Source: CAYSQW01 sp964433135 (lineage in GTDB: Bacteria > Acidobacteriota > Aminicenantia > Aminicenantales > Aminicenantaceae). From it: a DNA stretch of 64,000 nt. Where the stretch lies: contig CAYSQW010000014.1 of NCBI GenBank assembly GCA_964433135.1, positions 1-64,000 of the forward strand, given 5' to 3'. The number at the start of each line of letters is the position of its first letter. Within the stretch, counting starts at the first letter, position 1. The notes beneath the pieces are model-generated. The model did no database searches. It was not told the origin of the DNA and saw only the letters and a program-made list of their open reading frames with translations. Both the position numbers and the translations under genes were made by a program. Shown here in pieces: positions 44,743-53,860 of this stretch.

Positions 44743-47136
44743 ATGTTCGGCCATTACCTGTGTATGGCGTTTCGCAGCTTGAAGCACCGCAAAACATTCA
44801 CCTTCATCAATATGTTCGGAATGGCGCTGGGGATAGCGGGATTTACGCTGTTTGTCCAAGCCGCGGCGGTCAAGCTGAACGCGGATCGATTCCATGCCCA
44901 TGCGGATCGGATATTCGGCGTGATCCAGGTCAGGGTTCGCGAGGACGGCGGGCGTGAGCATTCCGCTTTTCAATCCGAAGATCTGCTTCCGTCTCTTCTG
45001 CGGGAGTTTCCAGACACTCAAGCCGGAGTTCGCGTGCGGGCCGCGGAGCGGTTCATCATCCGAAGGGCAGGTGAAAGCTTCAATGAGCGCGGGCTGCTTT
45101 TCGTCGATCCCGATTTCTTGCGCATGTTCTCGTTCCGGTTGGCCGCCGGTGACCCGGAAACGGCTTTGATGAGGTCGTCCTCGATCCTGATTTCGGAAGC
45201 CGCCGCCGAAAAATATTTCGGCCGAGAAGACCCACTGGGAAAAACGTTGGTTCTGGAGAATAAACTCGATCTTATCGTAACCGGTGTTTTCCAAAATTTC
45301 CCTAGAACGTCTTCACTGAGGTTTGAATTTTTGGCGCCTTTATCGGCCGCGCCGGACGTCATGGAGGAGCGGGAATCCGGGACGCTCCGGAATGATATGA
45401 TATTTCTGCTTCTGCCCGATCGATCCGTGGCGCGGCGCATGGAGGAGCTTTTTCCCGCTTTTCTGTCTCGTCATGAGCCGCAGGGGCCCCGCGCCGCTGA
45501 GAGCATGTATCTTCATCCGTTTCTCGATTTCCGGTTGAAATCACGGCACATCATCTCGGGAATGATTTCCAGCCACCCAATATCCGTTATGGTTCCTTTT
45601 CTTCTGGGAATCATGCTGCTGGTCGTTGTGGCGATCAACTTCATCAACCTGGCCACGGTCCGCTCGCTCCATAGGGCCCGGGAGGTCGGGCTGCGAAAAG
45701 TGGTTGGAGCCCGCAGGCGGCAGCTCACAACCCAGTTTCTGGGGGAGTCGATCTTTTTAGCCTGTTTGTCCATCCCGCCGGCAGTGCTTTTTTATGAAGC
45801 CCTCCATCCGGTTATGAGCGCCTACCTTGGAAGCGTCACGGGGATGGGACTTGTTTCCAGAGTCTCCAGCTCGATTTGGAATTATCCGTTTCTCTTAAAA
45901 TACATCGTGACGGCGGCGTTTTTAACCGGACTGCTGTCGGGGCTGTATCCCGCTTTTGCCCTGTCGTCTTTCCGCCCACTCCGGATCCTGAAGGGAGATC
46001 TGGGATTTGGGAAAAAAAAGCGCCGGGGGAGCAAAAGTCTGATCGCTTTCCAGTTCACGCTCTCGATCATCATCATCGCCGGCGCCGCCATCACGCATCG
46101 ACAAGCCCTCCGATTCGGCCGGGCCGATTTCGGATTCAATCGAAAGCAGATCGGTGTGGTGTCCATACCCTTGAATCTGCGGTCCAAGATCGATGTTCTG
46201 CGTGGAGAGATACTCCGTCATCCCGATGTCCTGTATGTTACCGCAAGCGCCGGCGTCCCGCTGGTGTGGACCGATGACCGCGAGGTCCGGGATCCGGATG
46301 CGGATCCGGAAAGCGCGCTGGAAATGAATGCCTACGGCGTCGGTGTCGATTTCACCAGGGCTTTGGAGATTCCCCTTGTCGGCGGTCATGACTTTTCGAT
46401 GACGACGGGGAGTGGGGATCGGTTCATCCTATCCCGGACGGCCGCTCGAAGACTGGGGTGGAAAGAACCGCTGGGCCGGATGCTCAAAGTCGGAGACCGG
46501 ACGGGGATCGTGGTCGGAATGGCCGAGGATTTTCTTTTTGACGATATCGGATTCGGAATCCCGCCGTCTGTTCTGTATCTGGAAAGGGAACCGCTGCCCC
46601 TTCTGCTGGTCAAATTCGCTCCCACTGTCGATGAGACGCGTTTCATGGGGCTGCTGCGCGACAAATGGTCGGAAGTGGCGCCCCATCTGCCTTTTTCCGG
46701 ATTCACTTTGGAAGAGCACTTCGATGAAACATTTCGGTTCCTCGACCGTCTCGCGGGATTTCTCGGCGCCGTGGGAATGACGGTCGTGTTGTTCGCCTGC
46801 CTGGGCCTGTTGGGGATGGCGTCCTTTCTCGTCGAGGAAAGGACGAAAGAGATTGGGATCCGCAAGGTGCTGGGCGCGTCGTCCCTCAGGATCTCCTGGC
46901 TCATCCTGAGGGAATATTTTGTCATGATCGCGGGCGCCAACCTGGTCGCTATGGCCCTGGTCCATTTCGGCTGGCATAAAGCTCTGCGGAGCGGCTTGTT
47001 GTTTTTGGTTCCGATCGGAGCCGGGATCCCCGTATTCACGATGGTCCTGTCATTCCTGGCGGCTCTGGCCGCCGTCGGGGTTCAGATCATGAATGTTGTT
47101 CGGGCCGATCCGATCGACGGTTTGCGCGCCGAATGA
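44743..47136 (+). CDS. MacB/FtsX-type orphan ABC permease (divergent member)
   Basis: Permease paralogue of 797 residues, the most divergent of the seven. It keeps TFINMFGMALGIAGFTLFV, KYFGREDPLGKTLVLENK, AINFINLATVRSLHRAREVGLRKVVGARRRQL, LSGLYPAFALSSFRPLRIL, ACLGLLGMASFLVEERTKEIGIRKVLGAS and the end PIDGLRAE. It has lost the SYDRFH motif (LNADRFHAHADRIFGV instead) and the WP-x-AY / WLxNFAYR segment in the last TM region. AGGAGGGAGATC precedes the ATG. It has the clearest promoter of the prefix-less permeases but no PadR neighbour. Confidence 0.9.
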   Translation: MFGHYLCMAFRSLKHRKTFTFINMFGMALGIAGFTLFVQAAAVKLNADRFHAHADRIFGVIQVRVREDGGREHSAFQSEDLLPSLLREFPDTQAGVRVRAAERFIIRRAGESFNERGLLFVDPDFLRMFSFRLAAGDPETALMRSSSILISEAAAEKYFGREDPLGKTLVLENKLDLIVTGVFQNFPRTSSLRFEFLAPLSAAPDVMEERESGTLRNDMIFLLLPDRSVARRMEELFPAFLSRHEPQGPRAAESMYLHPFLDFRLKSRHIISGMISSHPISVMVPFLLGIMLLVVVAINFINLATVRSLHRAREVGLRKVVGARRRQLTTQFLGESIFLACLSIPPAVLFYEALHPVMSAYLGSVTGMGLVSRVSSSIWNYPFLLKYIVTAAFLTGLLSGLYPAFALSSFRPLRILKGDLGFGKKKRRGSKSLIAFQFTLSIIIIAGAAITHRQALRFGRADFGFNRKQIGVVSIPLNLRSKIDVLRGEILRHPDVLYVTASAGVPLVWTDDREVRDPDADPESALEMNAYGVGVDFTRALEIPLVGGHDFSMTTGSGDRFILSRTAARRLGWKEPLGRMLKVGDRTGIVVGMAEDFLFDDIGFGIPPSVLYLEREPLPLLLVKFAPTVDETRFMGLLRDKWSEVAPHLPFSGFTLEEHFDETFRFLDRLAGFLGAVGMTVVLFACLGLLGMASFLVEERTKEIGIRKVLGASSLRISWLILREYFVMIAGANLVAMALVHFGWHKALRSGLLFLVPIGAGIPVFTMVLSFLAALAAVGVQIMNVVRADPIDGLRAE

Positions 47137-47167
47137 ACGAACCTCGAGATGAAGATATGAATTGATC

Positions 47168-47184
47168 CGGGGAATTGATCCCCG
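47168..47184 (+). terminator. Small stem-loop after the permease gene
   Basis: CGGGGA-ATTGA-TCCCCG inverted repeat 31 bp past the permease stop. There is no T-run, so it is at most a weak or rho-assisted 3' end. Confidence 0.25.
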
Positions 47185-47198
47185 AAACCATTCCTGAT

Positions 47199-47228
47199 TT
47201 GACCAAAAGCCGGATTATCCATTAGACT
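47199..47228 (+). promoter_or_regulatory. Possible promoter for the M14 peptidase gene
   Basis: TTGACC (47199-47204) and TAGACT (47223-47228) with an 18-bp spacer. The -10 overlaps the left arm of the 8-bp inverted repeat at 47224-47243. Confidence 0.35.
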
Positions 47229-47247
47229 CACGGATGTGAGTCTTTTT
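47224..47247 (+). terminator. Hairpin AGACTCAC-GGAT-GTGAGTCT with T-run (terminator or operator)
   Basis: Perfect 8-bp stem, 4-nt loop, followed by TTTT. It looks like a rho-independent terminator for the upstream permease transcript, yet it lies 15 nt before the peptidase ribosome binding site and overlaps a possible -10, so an operator or attenuator role for the peptidase is also open. Confidence 0.45.
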
Positions 47248-47261
47248 ATGGGGAGTCCGAT

Positions 47262-48911
47262 ATGATGAAAAAACTTTATCTTTGTGTTCTTGTACTGGGA
47301 TTTATTTCACCTTTATTCGTTTCCGGGTCAGCGCAGGAGAAACCCCTTACCACGGCGGAGGCCTCCGAATTCAAAGCGACTTCACGATATGCCGACGTCA
47401 TGAACTTCATCCGGGAGCTCCAGCAGCGAAGCCGTCGGCTGCGCGTGGAGACCATGGCGGTGAGCGCCGAAGGCAGATGTATCCCGCTGATCGTCATAGG
47501 CGATCCGGTGCCGTCATCCCCGCGGGATCTTCTCTACGACGACCGTGTCGTGATCTACATCCAGGCTAATATCCATGCGGGTGAAGTCGAGGGCAAGGAA
47601 GCCGCCCTCATGCTGGCGCGCGATTTGTGTCTCAAGCCGGATCCGGAATACCTGGACCGTCTCGTGGTCCTGATCTCTCCCATCTTCAATCCCGACGGCA
47701 ATGAGAAGATCAGCCCGGACAACCGCGGAAGGCAGGTCGGGCCCCAAGAGGGCGTCGGCGTACGGACCAACGGTCTTGACCTCGACCTTAACCGGGACGG
47801 AATGAAGCTGGAAACTCCGGAGGTGAGCGGCCTGGTGCGGAACGTCATGCGGCGCTGGGATCCCGCGGTCCTCCTGGACAGCCACACACACAATGGATCC
47901 TACCATGAAGAGGTGGTCACCTTCGTGTGGTCTCTTAATCCAAACGGGGACACCGAGTTGATCCGTTATATGAGCGATCGGCTGCGCCCCGGGATCAACC
48001 GGATCCTGAAAGAAAAATACGACACGCTCTGTATCCCTCACGGTGATTTTATGAGCATCAGCGAGCCGGAAAAAGGATGGCGGCCCCTGGGACCTCAGCC
48101 GCGCTACCTCAGCAATTATTTCGGCCTGCGCAACCGGTTGGGCATCCTCAATGAGAATTACCCCTATGCCGATTTTCGCATGCGTGTTTACGGCGCCTAC
48201 CACCTTTTCCATGCCTTGCTGGAATACAGCAGCGAACACGGGACCGAGATTCTGAATCTGGTTCGGGAGGCGGACCGGCGAACGATCCGCAGGGGAATGA
48301 AACCCGGACCGGGGGATCTATTCGGTGTGGAATACGATGTTCGTCCCATCAAAGACAAGATCACTGTCCACGGATATGTCATGGAGACGGTTCGCACCGA
48401 AAGCGGCCGGATGCGTGCGCGTAAAACCGATGCCAAACGATCGTACACCATGCCGTTTTATGCGGATTTTTTCGCCCGGCGTTCGGTGCGCATCCCCTTC
48501 GGTTATCTGATCGCAAAACCGGTTCCGGATACCGCCGCCAAATTGATGCAGCACGGGATCACGGTTGAAAAATTGGTGCGGCCGGCGGAGCTGAAGGTCG
48601 AAGCGTTCAGGGTGACGGAATTGAAAGGGCAGGAACGTCCTTACCAGGGACACCGTCTCAATTCGGTCAAGGGAGAATATTTCGAAGAAGAACGCACGTT
48701 TCCCGCCGGAACGCTGTTCGTCTCCACCGCGCAGCCGCTGGCCAATGTGGCGGCCTACCTGCTCGAGCCGGAAAGTGATGACGGGCTTCTGGTATGGAAT
48801 TATTTCGACCGCTATCTTTCTCCCCAATGGGGCGGAGGACAGCAGGTTTACCCGGTTTACAAACTCAAAGAACCTGTTTCACTGGTTAAAGATGTGATGG
48901 AGGTTCCTTGA
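47262..48911 (+). CDS. Exported M14-family zinc metallopeptidase
   Basis: Exported carboxypeptidase-like enzyme (549 residues) with signal ending VSGSAQ. The M14 zinc site is HAGE (H105, E108) in ANIHAGEVEGKEAALMLARDL, plus a downstream His in LLDSHTHNGSYH (H208 or H210). The FNPDGNEKISPDNRGRQ and TNGLDLDLNRDGMKLE segments are typical of this subfamily. Residues beyond about 330 form a beta-rich C-terminal region absent from pancreatic-type carboxypeptidases. Likely acts on peptides in the periplasm or outside the cell. Confidence 0.88.
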   Translation: MMKKLYLCVLVLGFISPLFVSGSAQEKPLTTAEASEFKATSRYADVMNFIRELQQRSRRLRVETMAVSAEGRCIPLIVIGDPVPSSPRDLLYDDRVVIYIQANIHAGEVEGKEAALMLARDLCLKPDPEYLDRLVVLISPIFNPDGNEKISPDNRGRQVGPQEGVGVRTNGLDLDLNRDGMKLETPEVSGLVRNVMRRWDPAVLLDSHTHNGSYHEEVVTFVWSLNPNGDTELIRYMSDRLRPGINRILKEKYDTLCIPHGDFMSISEPEKGWRPLGPQPRYLSNYFGLRNRLGILNENYPYADFRMRVYGAYHLFHALLEYSSEHGTEILNLVREADRRTIRRGMKPGPGDLFGVEYDVRPIKDKITVHGYVMETVRTESGRMRARKTDAKRSYTMPFYADFFARRSVRIPFGYLIAKPVPDTAAKLMQHGITVEKLVRPAELKVEAFRVTELKGQERPYQGHRLNSVKGEYFEEERTFPAGTLFVSTAQPLANVAAYLLEPESDDGLLVWNYFDRYLSPQWGGGQQVYPVYKLKEPVSLVKDVMEVP

Positions 48912-48927
48912 CGCCGCCGCTTACGCA

Positions 48928-50709
48928 CTACTCGGCATAGAGTGAATCGATCAGAACCCTGTACTCCCGGGCGATGATACTGCGTTTAACTTTGAGGGTC
49001 GGTGTTATCTCCCCTTTTTCGATCGCGAAATCGCGATCGAGCAGGGCGATTTTTTTTATCTTTTCGAAACGGGAAAGACCCTGGGTGTGTTTTTCCACTT
49101 CGGTTTCGATGAAGCGAACGATGCGGGAATTTTTAACCAGGTCTTTCAGGCCCTGGAAGTTTATGTTATTGGCGCGGGCGTAATCCGTGATCTTGGTGAA
49201 ATCGGGAACGATCAGTGCGGAAATAAATTTTCTCCGGTCGCCGATGACCACGGCATTGGCGATATAGGGGCTCATTCGCAGGCGGGTTTCCGTGGGCTGG
49301 GGCGCGGTGTTCTTTCCGCCGGAAGTGATGATGAGATCCTTTTTGCGGTCCGTGATCTTCAGAAAACCGTCCTGATCCAGAACGCCGATGTCGCCGGTGT
49401 GAAACCACCCGCCGCGCATGACTTCCGCCGTGGCCTCAGGATTTTTGTAATAGCCCCGCATGACGTTGGGGCCGCGGACCAGAATCTCTCCATCCTCGGC
49501 CAGGCGCACTTCGACTCCGGGGACCGTTTTTCCCACAGTGCCGAACTTCACGTTTTCGAGGGTGCTGATGGCGACGCCGGGGGATGTCTCGGTCAGCCCA
49601 TACCCCTCCAGGACCGTCAGGCCTATGGCATGGAAAAATTCCGCTATGTCCTTGGCAAGAGGAGCCGCCGCGGAGACGCAGAAACGAACATTCCCGCCCA
49701 GCTTTTTGGTGATCTTCGAAAAGACCAGTTTATGCGCCAGAAATCGTTTCAAGGCCAGAACCCGCGGGACGGCTTCACGCTTCAGCTGTTTGCTGCTGAC
49801 GCTTTTTCCCGTTTCCAGCGCCCAGGAGAAGATCCTTCGTTTGAGGCGTGATCCCTTGAGCAGGCTGTCCGTTACTCGGATGTAGATCTTTTCCAGCAGA
49901 CGGGGAACGCACGCGAAGAGGTGAGGCTTTATCTGGAGCATATCGTCGGCCACGGTCTCGATGCGTTCGGCGTAGCCGATGCGGCATCCTCGATAGAGAT
50001 AGGCAAAATTGACCGTTCGTTCGAAAACATGGGAAAGCGGGAGGAAGGAAAAGCCCCGGTCTTTATCCGTAAGGCCCAACGCTCCGCTGACGGAAATGGC
50101 GTTGCTCACAAAATTATTATGAGTCAACATAACGCCTTTGGGGACTCCGGTCGTACCGGAAGTGTAGATGATCGACGCCAGGTCTTCCGGCTTCACCTGA
50201 AGGGCGTTCCGCTCGAAGAGATCGGGATCGTTCCGGTCGACGTCCCCTCCGATTTCCAGAAGGTCGTCCAGCGGGATCGCGTCCTCTTTTTCTCCGGGCG
50301 AGAGAGAGAGATAATGACGGACTTTTCCCAGATGCTCACGAAGCGGCTCGAGCTTGTTCCAGAGCTCGCGCCCGGAGCAGATGACGGCCCGGGCGTCGGA
50401 ATCATCGATGAGGTGACGGATCTGGTCGGAAATCAGGGTCGTATAAAGGGGGACGGTGATGCCTCCCATGCAGAGTATGGCGAGATCGGCCATGATCCAA
50501 TAGGGACCGTTGTCCGCCAGCAAGATCACCTTATCGCCGGGTTCTATCCCCAGGTCCCGCAAGCCCAACGACAGGTGTCTAACGGTGCTATCGAAATCTT
50601 CCGTGGAAAGGGTTTGAAAACGACCGCCGTTTTTGTAGGTCATAAAATCGTTCCGCCGATATGAGCGGACCGTGTGAAGAAATAGGCTGCCGAGCGTATT
50701 GTCGTCCAT
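48928..50709 (-). CDS. Long-chain acyl-CoA synthetase (FadD15-like AMP-binding protein)
   Basis: ANL-superfamily ligase (593 residues) forming acyl-CoA from fatty acid, ATP and CoA. Motifs: P-loop IIYTSGTTGVPKGVMLTHNN, YGLTETSPGVAIS, WFHTGDIGVLDQDGFLKITDRKKDLIITSGGKN, and the C-terminal lid TPTLKVKRSIIAREY with the adenylation lysine. The length and the EGYGLTETSP form match the long bacterial FadD15/FACS-like group. A strong promoter lies upstream. Confidence 0.92.
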   Translation of the reverse strand: MDDNTLGSLFLHTVRSYRRNDFMTYKNGGRFQTLSTEDFDSTVRHLSLGLRDLGIEPGDKVILLADNGPYWIMADLAILCMGGITVPLYTTLISDQIRHLIDDSDARAVICSGRELWNKLEPLREHLGKVRHYLSLSPGEKEDAIPLDDLLEIGGDVDRNDPDLFERNALQVKPEDLASIIYTSGTTGVPKGVMLTHNNFVSNAISVSGALGLTDKDRGFSFLPLSHVFERTVNFAYLYRGCRIGYAERIETVADDMLQIKPHLFACVPRLLEKIYIRVTDSLLKGSRLKRRIFSWALETGKSVSSKQLKREAVPRVLALKRFLAHKLVFSKITKKLGGNVRFCVSAAAPLAKDIAEFFHAIGLTVLEGYGLTETSPGVAISTLENVKFGTVGKTVPGVEVRLAEDGEILVRGPNVMRGYYKNPEATAEVMRGGWFHTGDIGVLDQDGFLKITDRKKDLIITSGGKNTAPQPTETRLRMSPYIANAVVIGDRRKFISALIVPDFTKITDYARANNINFQGLKDLVKNSRIVRFIETEVEKHTQGLSRFEKIKKIALLDRDFAIEKGEITPTLKVKRSIIAREYRVLIDSLYAE

Positions 50710-50774
50710 TGGATTATACTCGCAATTTTTATTTACCTGCTGATAAAACTTGGTTCCTATCCGAGTGAATGGTG

Positions 50775-50803
50775 ACTATAGCCGGAATCCCGATAACTGT
50801 CAA
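50775..50803 (-). promoter_or_regulatory. Strong sigma-70-type promoter for the acyl-CoA synthetase gene
   Basis: Minus-strand TTGACA (50798-50803), 17-bp spacer, TATAGT (50775-50780); transcription would start about 60 nt before the ATG at 50709. Confidence 0.7.
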
Positions 50804-50982
50804 GCCGACCAGGGGAGAGCGAATACTTCCGGCTTCGAGGAAACGGTCGTTGAAATCAATCGGCGGCCGCGACCGGTATAAAAAACCGCTTTGAATTTTC
50901 CCGGTTTTGAGAACAGCGGGTGGATGACAAGATGGAAATCAAAATTTCGTGGTCACATCTTGCGTGTGGGAGAAATCCGACT

Positions 50983-51017
50983 CGAACGGAAAATGAGTTT
51001 GTTGAGCCTTCCGTTCG
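50983..51017 (-). terminator. 9-bp stem-loop 3' of the RRM gene
   Basis: CGAACGGAA (50983-50991) and TTCCGTTCG (51009-51017) are exact complements with a 17-nt loop, 9 bp after the RRM stop. No T-run follows on the minus strand, so it may protect the 3' end rather than terminate. Confidence 0.35.
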
Positions 51018-51026
51018 TATTGAAGC

Positions 51027-51389
51027 TTAGAAACCGCGTTTCCTGGCGCGGATATTGCGGCGGCTTCCCTTGGGTTTGGAGCCTTTACGCTTTCGTGAAT
51101 TCCCGTAGGGCCGGTCGTCGGAGAAATTGCGCGCGGGGCGCTGTCTTTCCTCGGCCTCTCTGACGCCCAATCTTCTTCCATTGAGCTCGGTGCCGTCAAA
51201 CTTCTCGATGGCCGCGGTGGCCGATTCTGCGTCGGTGAACTCGACAAACGCAAATCCTCTCGGTCTGCCGGTCTCGCGATCCGCCGGCATGAATACCTCC
51301 ACAACGTGCCCTACTTCGGAAAATAGTATTTCGAGCTCGTCCTGTCTGGTATCGTAGCTCAAGTTCCCGACAAAAACCTTTGTGTTAAT
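51027..51389 (-). CDS. RRM-domain RNA-binding protein with apparent ATT start codon
   Basis: Single-RRM glycine/arginine-tailed RNA-binding protein (120 residues), the bacterial cold-shock-associated RRM type that binds single-stranded RNA. RNP2 is VFVGNL and RNP1 is RGFAFVEF; the C-terminal 35 residues are basic (KRKGSKPKGSRRNIRARKRGF). The RRM cannot be complete from the first ATG/GTG/TTG in frame, which is a TTG inside RNP2 at 51362. Upstream, AGGAGG is followed 5 nt later by ATT (51389-51387) giving the canonical (M)NTKVFVGNL start, with an in-frame TAA 12 bases further up. ATT start is therefore the best reading; a sequencing error for ATG is the alternative. Confidence 0.8.
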   Translation of the reverse strand: MNTKVFVGNLSYDTRQDELEILFSEVGHVVEVFMPADRETGRPRGFAFVEFTDAESATAAIEKFDGTELNGRRLGVREAEERQRPARNFSDDRPYGNSRKRKGSKPKGSRRNIRARKRGF

Positions 51390-51757
51390 GATGGCCTCCT
51401 GTTAAATCGGTTTTAGACCGCTGATAGTATGCGCGGTCCTGCTGTGTTTCCCGTAAGGAATCCGCTGTCCGGAATTCCGGCCGTCATGTCTGAGAGGGGT
51501 AAAAAAACTCCCTTAAGAAATCGCTGCTTCATGGGAGGCTTTACACCTTACACAAAACCGTCGGTTGAGGAAACGACAACTCGTTACCATGATAACAGGG
51601 TTTTTTAAAAAAATCCATTGCTCGGGGTAGAGAGGATGGAAAGGACGGTAAGGGTTGGTGTCGTAAGACTCATCCAAATGGATTTATAGGAGCGTTCCTG
51701 TTAATATATCGCAATAAGAATATCGTACTGGGCATTGATAGAGGACAGCCGGGGATC
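51390..51757. other. 368-bp divergent intergenic region
   Basis: Separates the minus-strand RRM gene from the plus-strand DUF5916 gene. It has A/T tracts (around 51511-51517 and 51601-51612) and a minus-strand TACTAT (51424-51429) that could be the RRM -10, without a convincing -35. Bacterial RRM genes often have long regulated leaders; no structured RNA was recognised. Confidence 0.4.
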
Positions 51758-53845
51758 ATGAGGAAAAACAAAAGCCCGTATCCGGGGGTCGTCCTATCCG
51801 TTTTTATGGCATGGCTTTTTCCCGTCGGAGGATGGGGCCAGACCGTTGCGGCCGTGAAAATCGAGAGCGAGATGGTTATCGACGGCATCCTGGATGAAGC
51901 GGTTTGGGATTCAGCGGAGTCGCTTACGGATTTTACCCAGTTCGAACCCAAATACGGTATGCCCGCCTCTTACCGGACGTTTATTCGAATTCTCTACGAT
52001 CGGCATCATGTCTATTTCGGTATCGACTGCCGGGATCCGGATCCGGAGCGGATCTCATCCAAGGTGACGAAACGTGACGGGGAAGTATGGGAAGACGATT
52101 CCGTCGCGCTTGTTCTCGACACGTTTGATGACGACAATAATGCGTATATGTTCATCGTGAATGCCCTGGGAACGCAGCAGGATGAATTTTGGGCCGACAA
52201 CGGACGCACCCGCGATGTCAAATGGGATATCGAGTGGATGTCGGCGGGGCATATTAAGGAGTCGGGCTGGACGGCCGAGGTGGCGATCCCGTTCGACGTG
52301 ATAAAATTCAACCGCGGGGGGACGAAATGGGGATTCAACGCCATTCGCTGGATCCCTCGCTTTCTGGAAAAAAGTCATTGGACGGCCGGGATGACGGAAT
52401 GGTTCCGGATCGCGGAGATCGGCGCCATCACCGGTTTGGATCTCAGCGAAACCATGGGAAAGCGCTTCACGTTCATCCCCTACGTTCAGGCTCAGCTCGA
52501 GAAAGGGGCGGAAGCTGCCGGAGATATCGGCGCCGACCTGAGAGTGAACCTTTCCAGCAATCTGGGGATCGATGCTACCCTGAATCCGGATTTTGCCACC
52601 GTCGAGGGGGATGTGGAACAGGTCAACATGACCCGTTTCGAACTTTCATATCCCGAGAAGCGGCCGTTTTTCATGGAAGGCTCTGAAAATTACCAGACGC
52701 GTATCAAGCAGTTCTACTCCCGACGCATCGATGAAATTCCATGGGGCGTGAAGCTTAACGGAAAAATCGGGCGCTGGAAGCTGAACGGGTTGATGACGCA
52801 GTCGGATCCTTCAACCGTCGGTCAGGACGCCCCTGAAGAAGAAAAAGCGGTTTATTCCGTTTTCCGCATCAATAGGGAGATCGCGAATGCCTCGAACATT
52901 GGGCTTGTCGGAGCCAATCGGTCCCATTCCGGCCTCAACCAAGGATCGGTGGGATTGGTTACGACGATGTTTTTTTCAAAACGCCTGGGGATGACGTCCC
53001 AGGTGATCAAAAGCTACGGAGCGTACGACACCGGAACCTGGACCTACTTTTTCCGTCCGTCATTCGATTCCCAGACGGCGCATTTCCATATCCGCTATTC
53101 TCATGTCGGGGAGCATGTTCGGGAAAACATGAATGACGTCGGTTTCATCAGGGATGACGACCGAAAAGAATTCGATACCAATATAAGGAATACCTTCTGG
53201 ATCAACCGATGGGGTCTGGAATCCGTCACCCCGAGCATCAACTACAACCGCTATTGGAGTCAGGAAGGTCTGCTGCGGAGCTGGGATGCAAGCTATCGGC
53301 TCTCGATGAAGTTTCTCAAAAAGTGGAGCCTGGAACTTGAAGCCGAAGATGAATTCAAACGTTTCGAGAAAGATTTCCGGAATCATGTCATCGAAGGCGA
53401 CCTGGGATACGATAACAAAAAGGGCACCCGGGTTTCGTTTCTGTTCGGTTCCGGCGTGAATTACGACCGGGACTTCGAGCAGGTGGGGGCCGGCCTGGAA
53501 CTCAAGCTGCTGTCGGGATGGAACCTGACCTATCAGATCAGGAAATACTGGTTTCGTCCTTTCGATCCGGACGACAACAGCATCCTCCATTTTCTGCGCT
53601 CGACATATTACTTCAACAAAGATATGTACGTGAAGCTCTTTTATCAGACCAAGTACCGGACGCGGGGCGGGCTGGCCGACCTCGATCTGGACCTTTCGCG
53701 GGAGACGGTCCAGCTGGTTTTCGTATGGAGATTCCTCCCTCCGTTCGGTTCACTGCAGCTGGCCTATCAGGAAGGGACCACGCGTGTGACCGATCTGGCG
53801 GGCAGCGAGCGGACGTTTTTCATGAAACTTTCCTGGGTATTCTAG
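51758..53845 (+). CDS. Exported CBM9-like / DUF5916 outer-membrane protein
   Basis: Exported protein of 695 residues with signal MRKNKSPYPGVVLSVFMAWLFPVGGWGQ. The N-terminal domain (about 30-225) is CBM9-like (VKIESEMVIDGILDEAVWDSAESLTDF, RDGEVWEDDSVALVLDTFDDDNNAYMF). The rest matches DUF5916: GIDATLNPDFATVEGDVEQVN, ELSYPEKRPFFMEGSENYQ, then repeated amphipathic strands ending in a terminal aromatic (FFMKLSWVF), as in an outer-membrane beta barrel. Members are common in Aminicenantes and Bacteroidota but their role is not established. Confidence 0.85.
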   Translation: MRKNKSPYPGVVLSVFMAWLFPVGGWGQTVAAVKIESEMVIDGILDEAVWDSAESLTDFTQFEPKYGMPASYRTFIRILYDRHHVYFGIDCRDPDPERISSKVTKRDGEVWEDDSVALVLDTFDDDNNAYMFIVNALGTQQDEFWADNGRTRDVKWDIEWMSAGHIKESGWTAEVAIPFDVIKFNRGGTKWGFNAIRWIPRFLEKSHWTAGMTEWFRIAEIGAITGLDLSETMGKRFTFIPYVQAQLEKGAEAAGDIGADLRVNLSSNLGIDATLNPDFATVEGDVEQVNMTRFELSYPEKRPFFMEGSENYQTRIKQFYSRRIDEIPWGVKLNGKIGRWKLNGLMTQSDPSTVGQDAPEEEKAVYSVFRINREIANASNIGLVGANRSHSGLNQGSVGLVTTMFFSKRLGMTSQVIKSYGAYDTGTWTYFFRPSFDSQTAHFHIRYSHVGEHVRENMNDVGFIRDDDRKEFDTNIRNTFWINRWGLESVTPSINYNRYWSQEGLLRSWDASYRLSMKFLKKWSLELEAEDEFKRFEKDFRNHVIEGDLGYDNKKGTRVSFLFGSGVNYDRDFEQVGAGLELKLLSGWNLTYQIRKYWFRPFDPDDNSILHFLRSTYYFNKDMYVKLFYQTKYRTRGGLADLDLDLSRETVQLVFVWRFLPPFGSLQLAYQEGTTRVTDLAGSERTFFMKLSWVF

Positions 53846-53860
53846 AACCGTACGCTTTCA

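Larger units (their letters stand above)
50710..51026. other. 317-bp intergenic region between acyl-CoA synthetase and RRM genes
   Basis: It holds the acyl-CoA synthetase promoter (50775-50803, minus) and a 9-bp stem-loop (50983-51017) downstream of the RRM gene. No gene was recognised in between. Confidence 0.5.
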
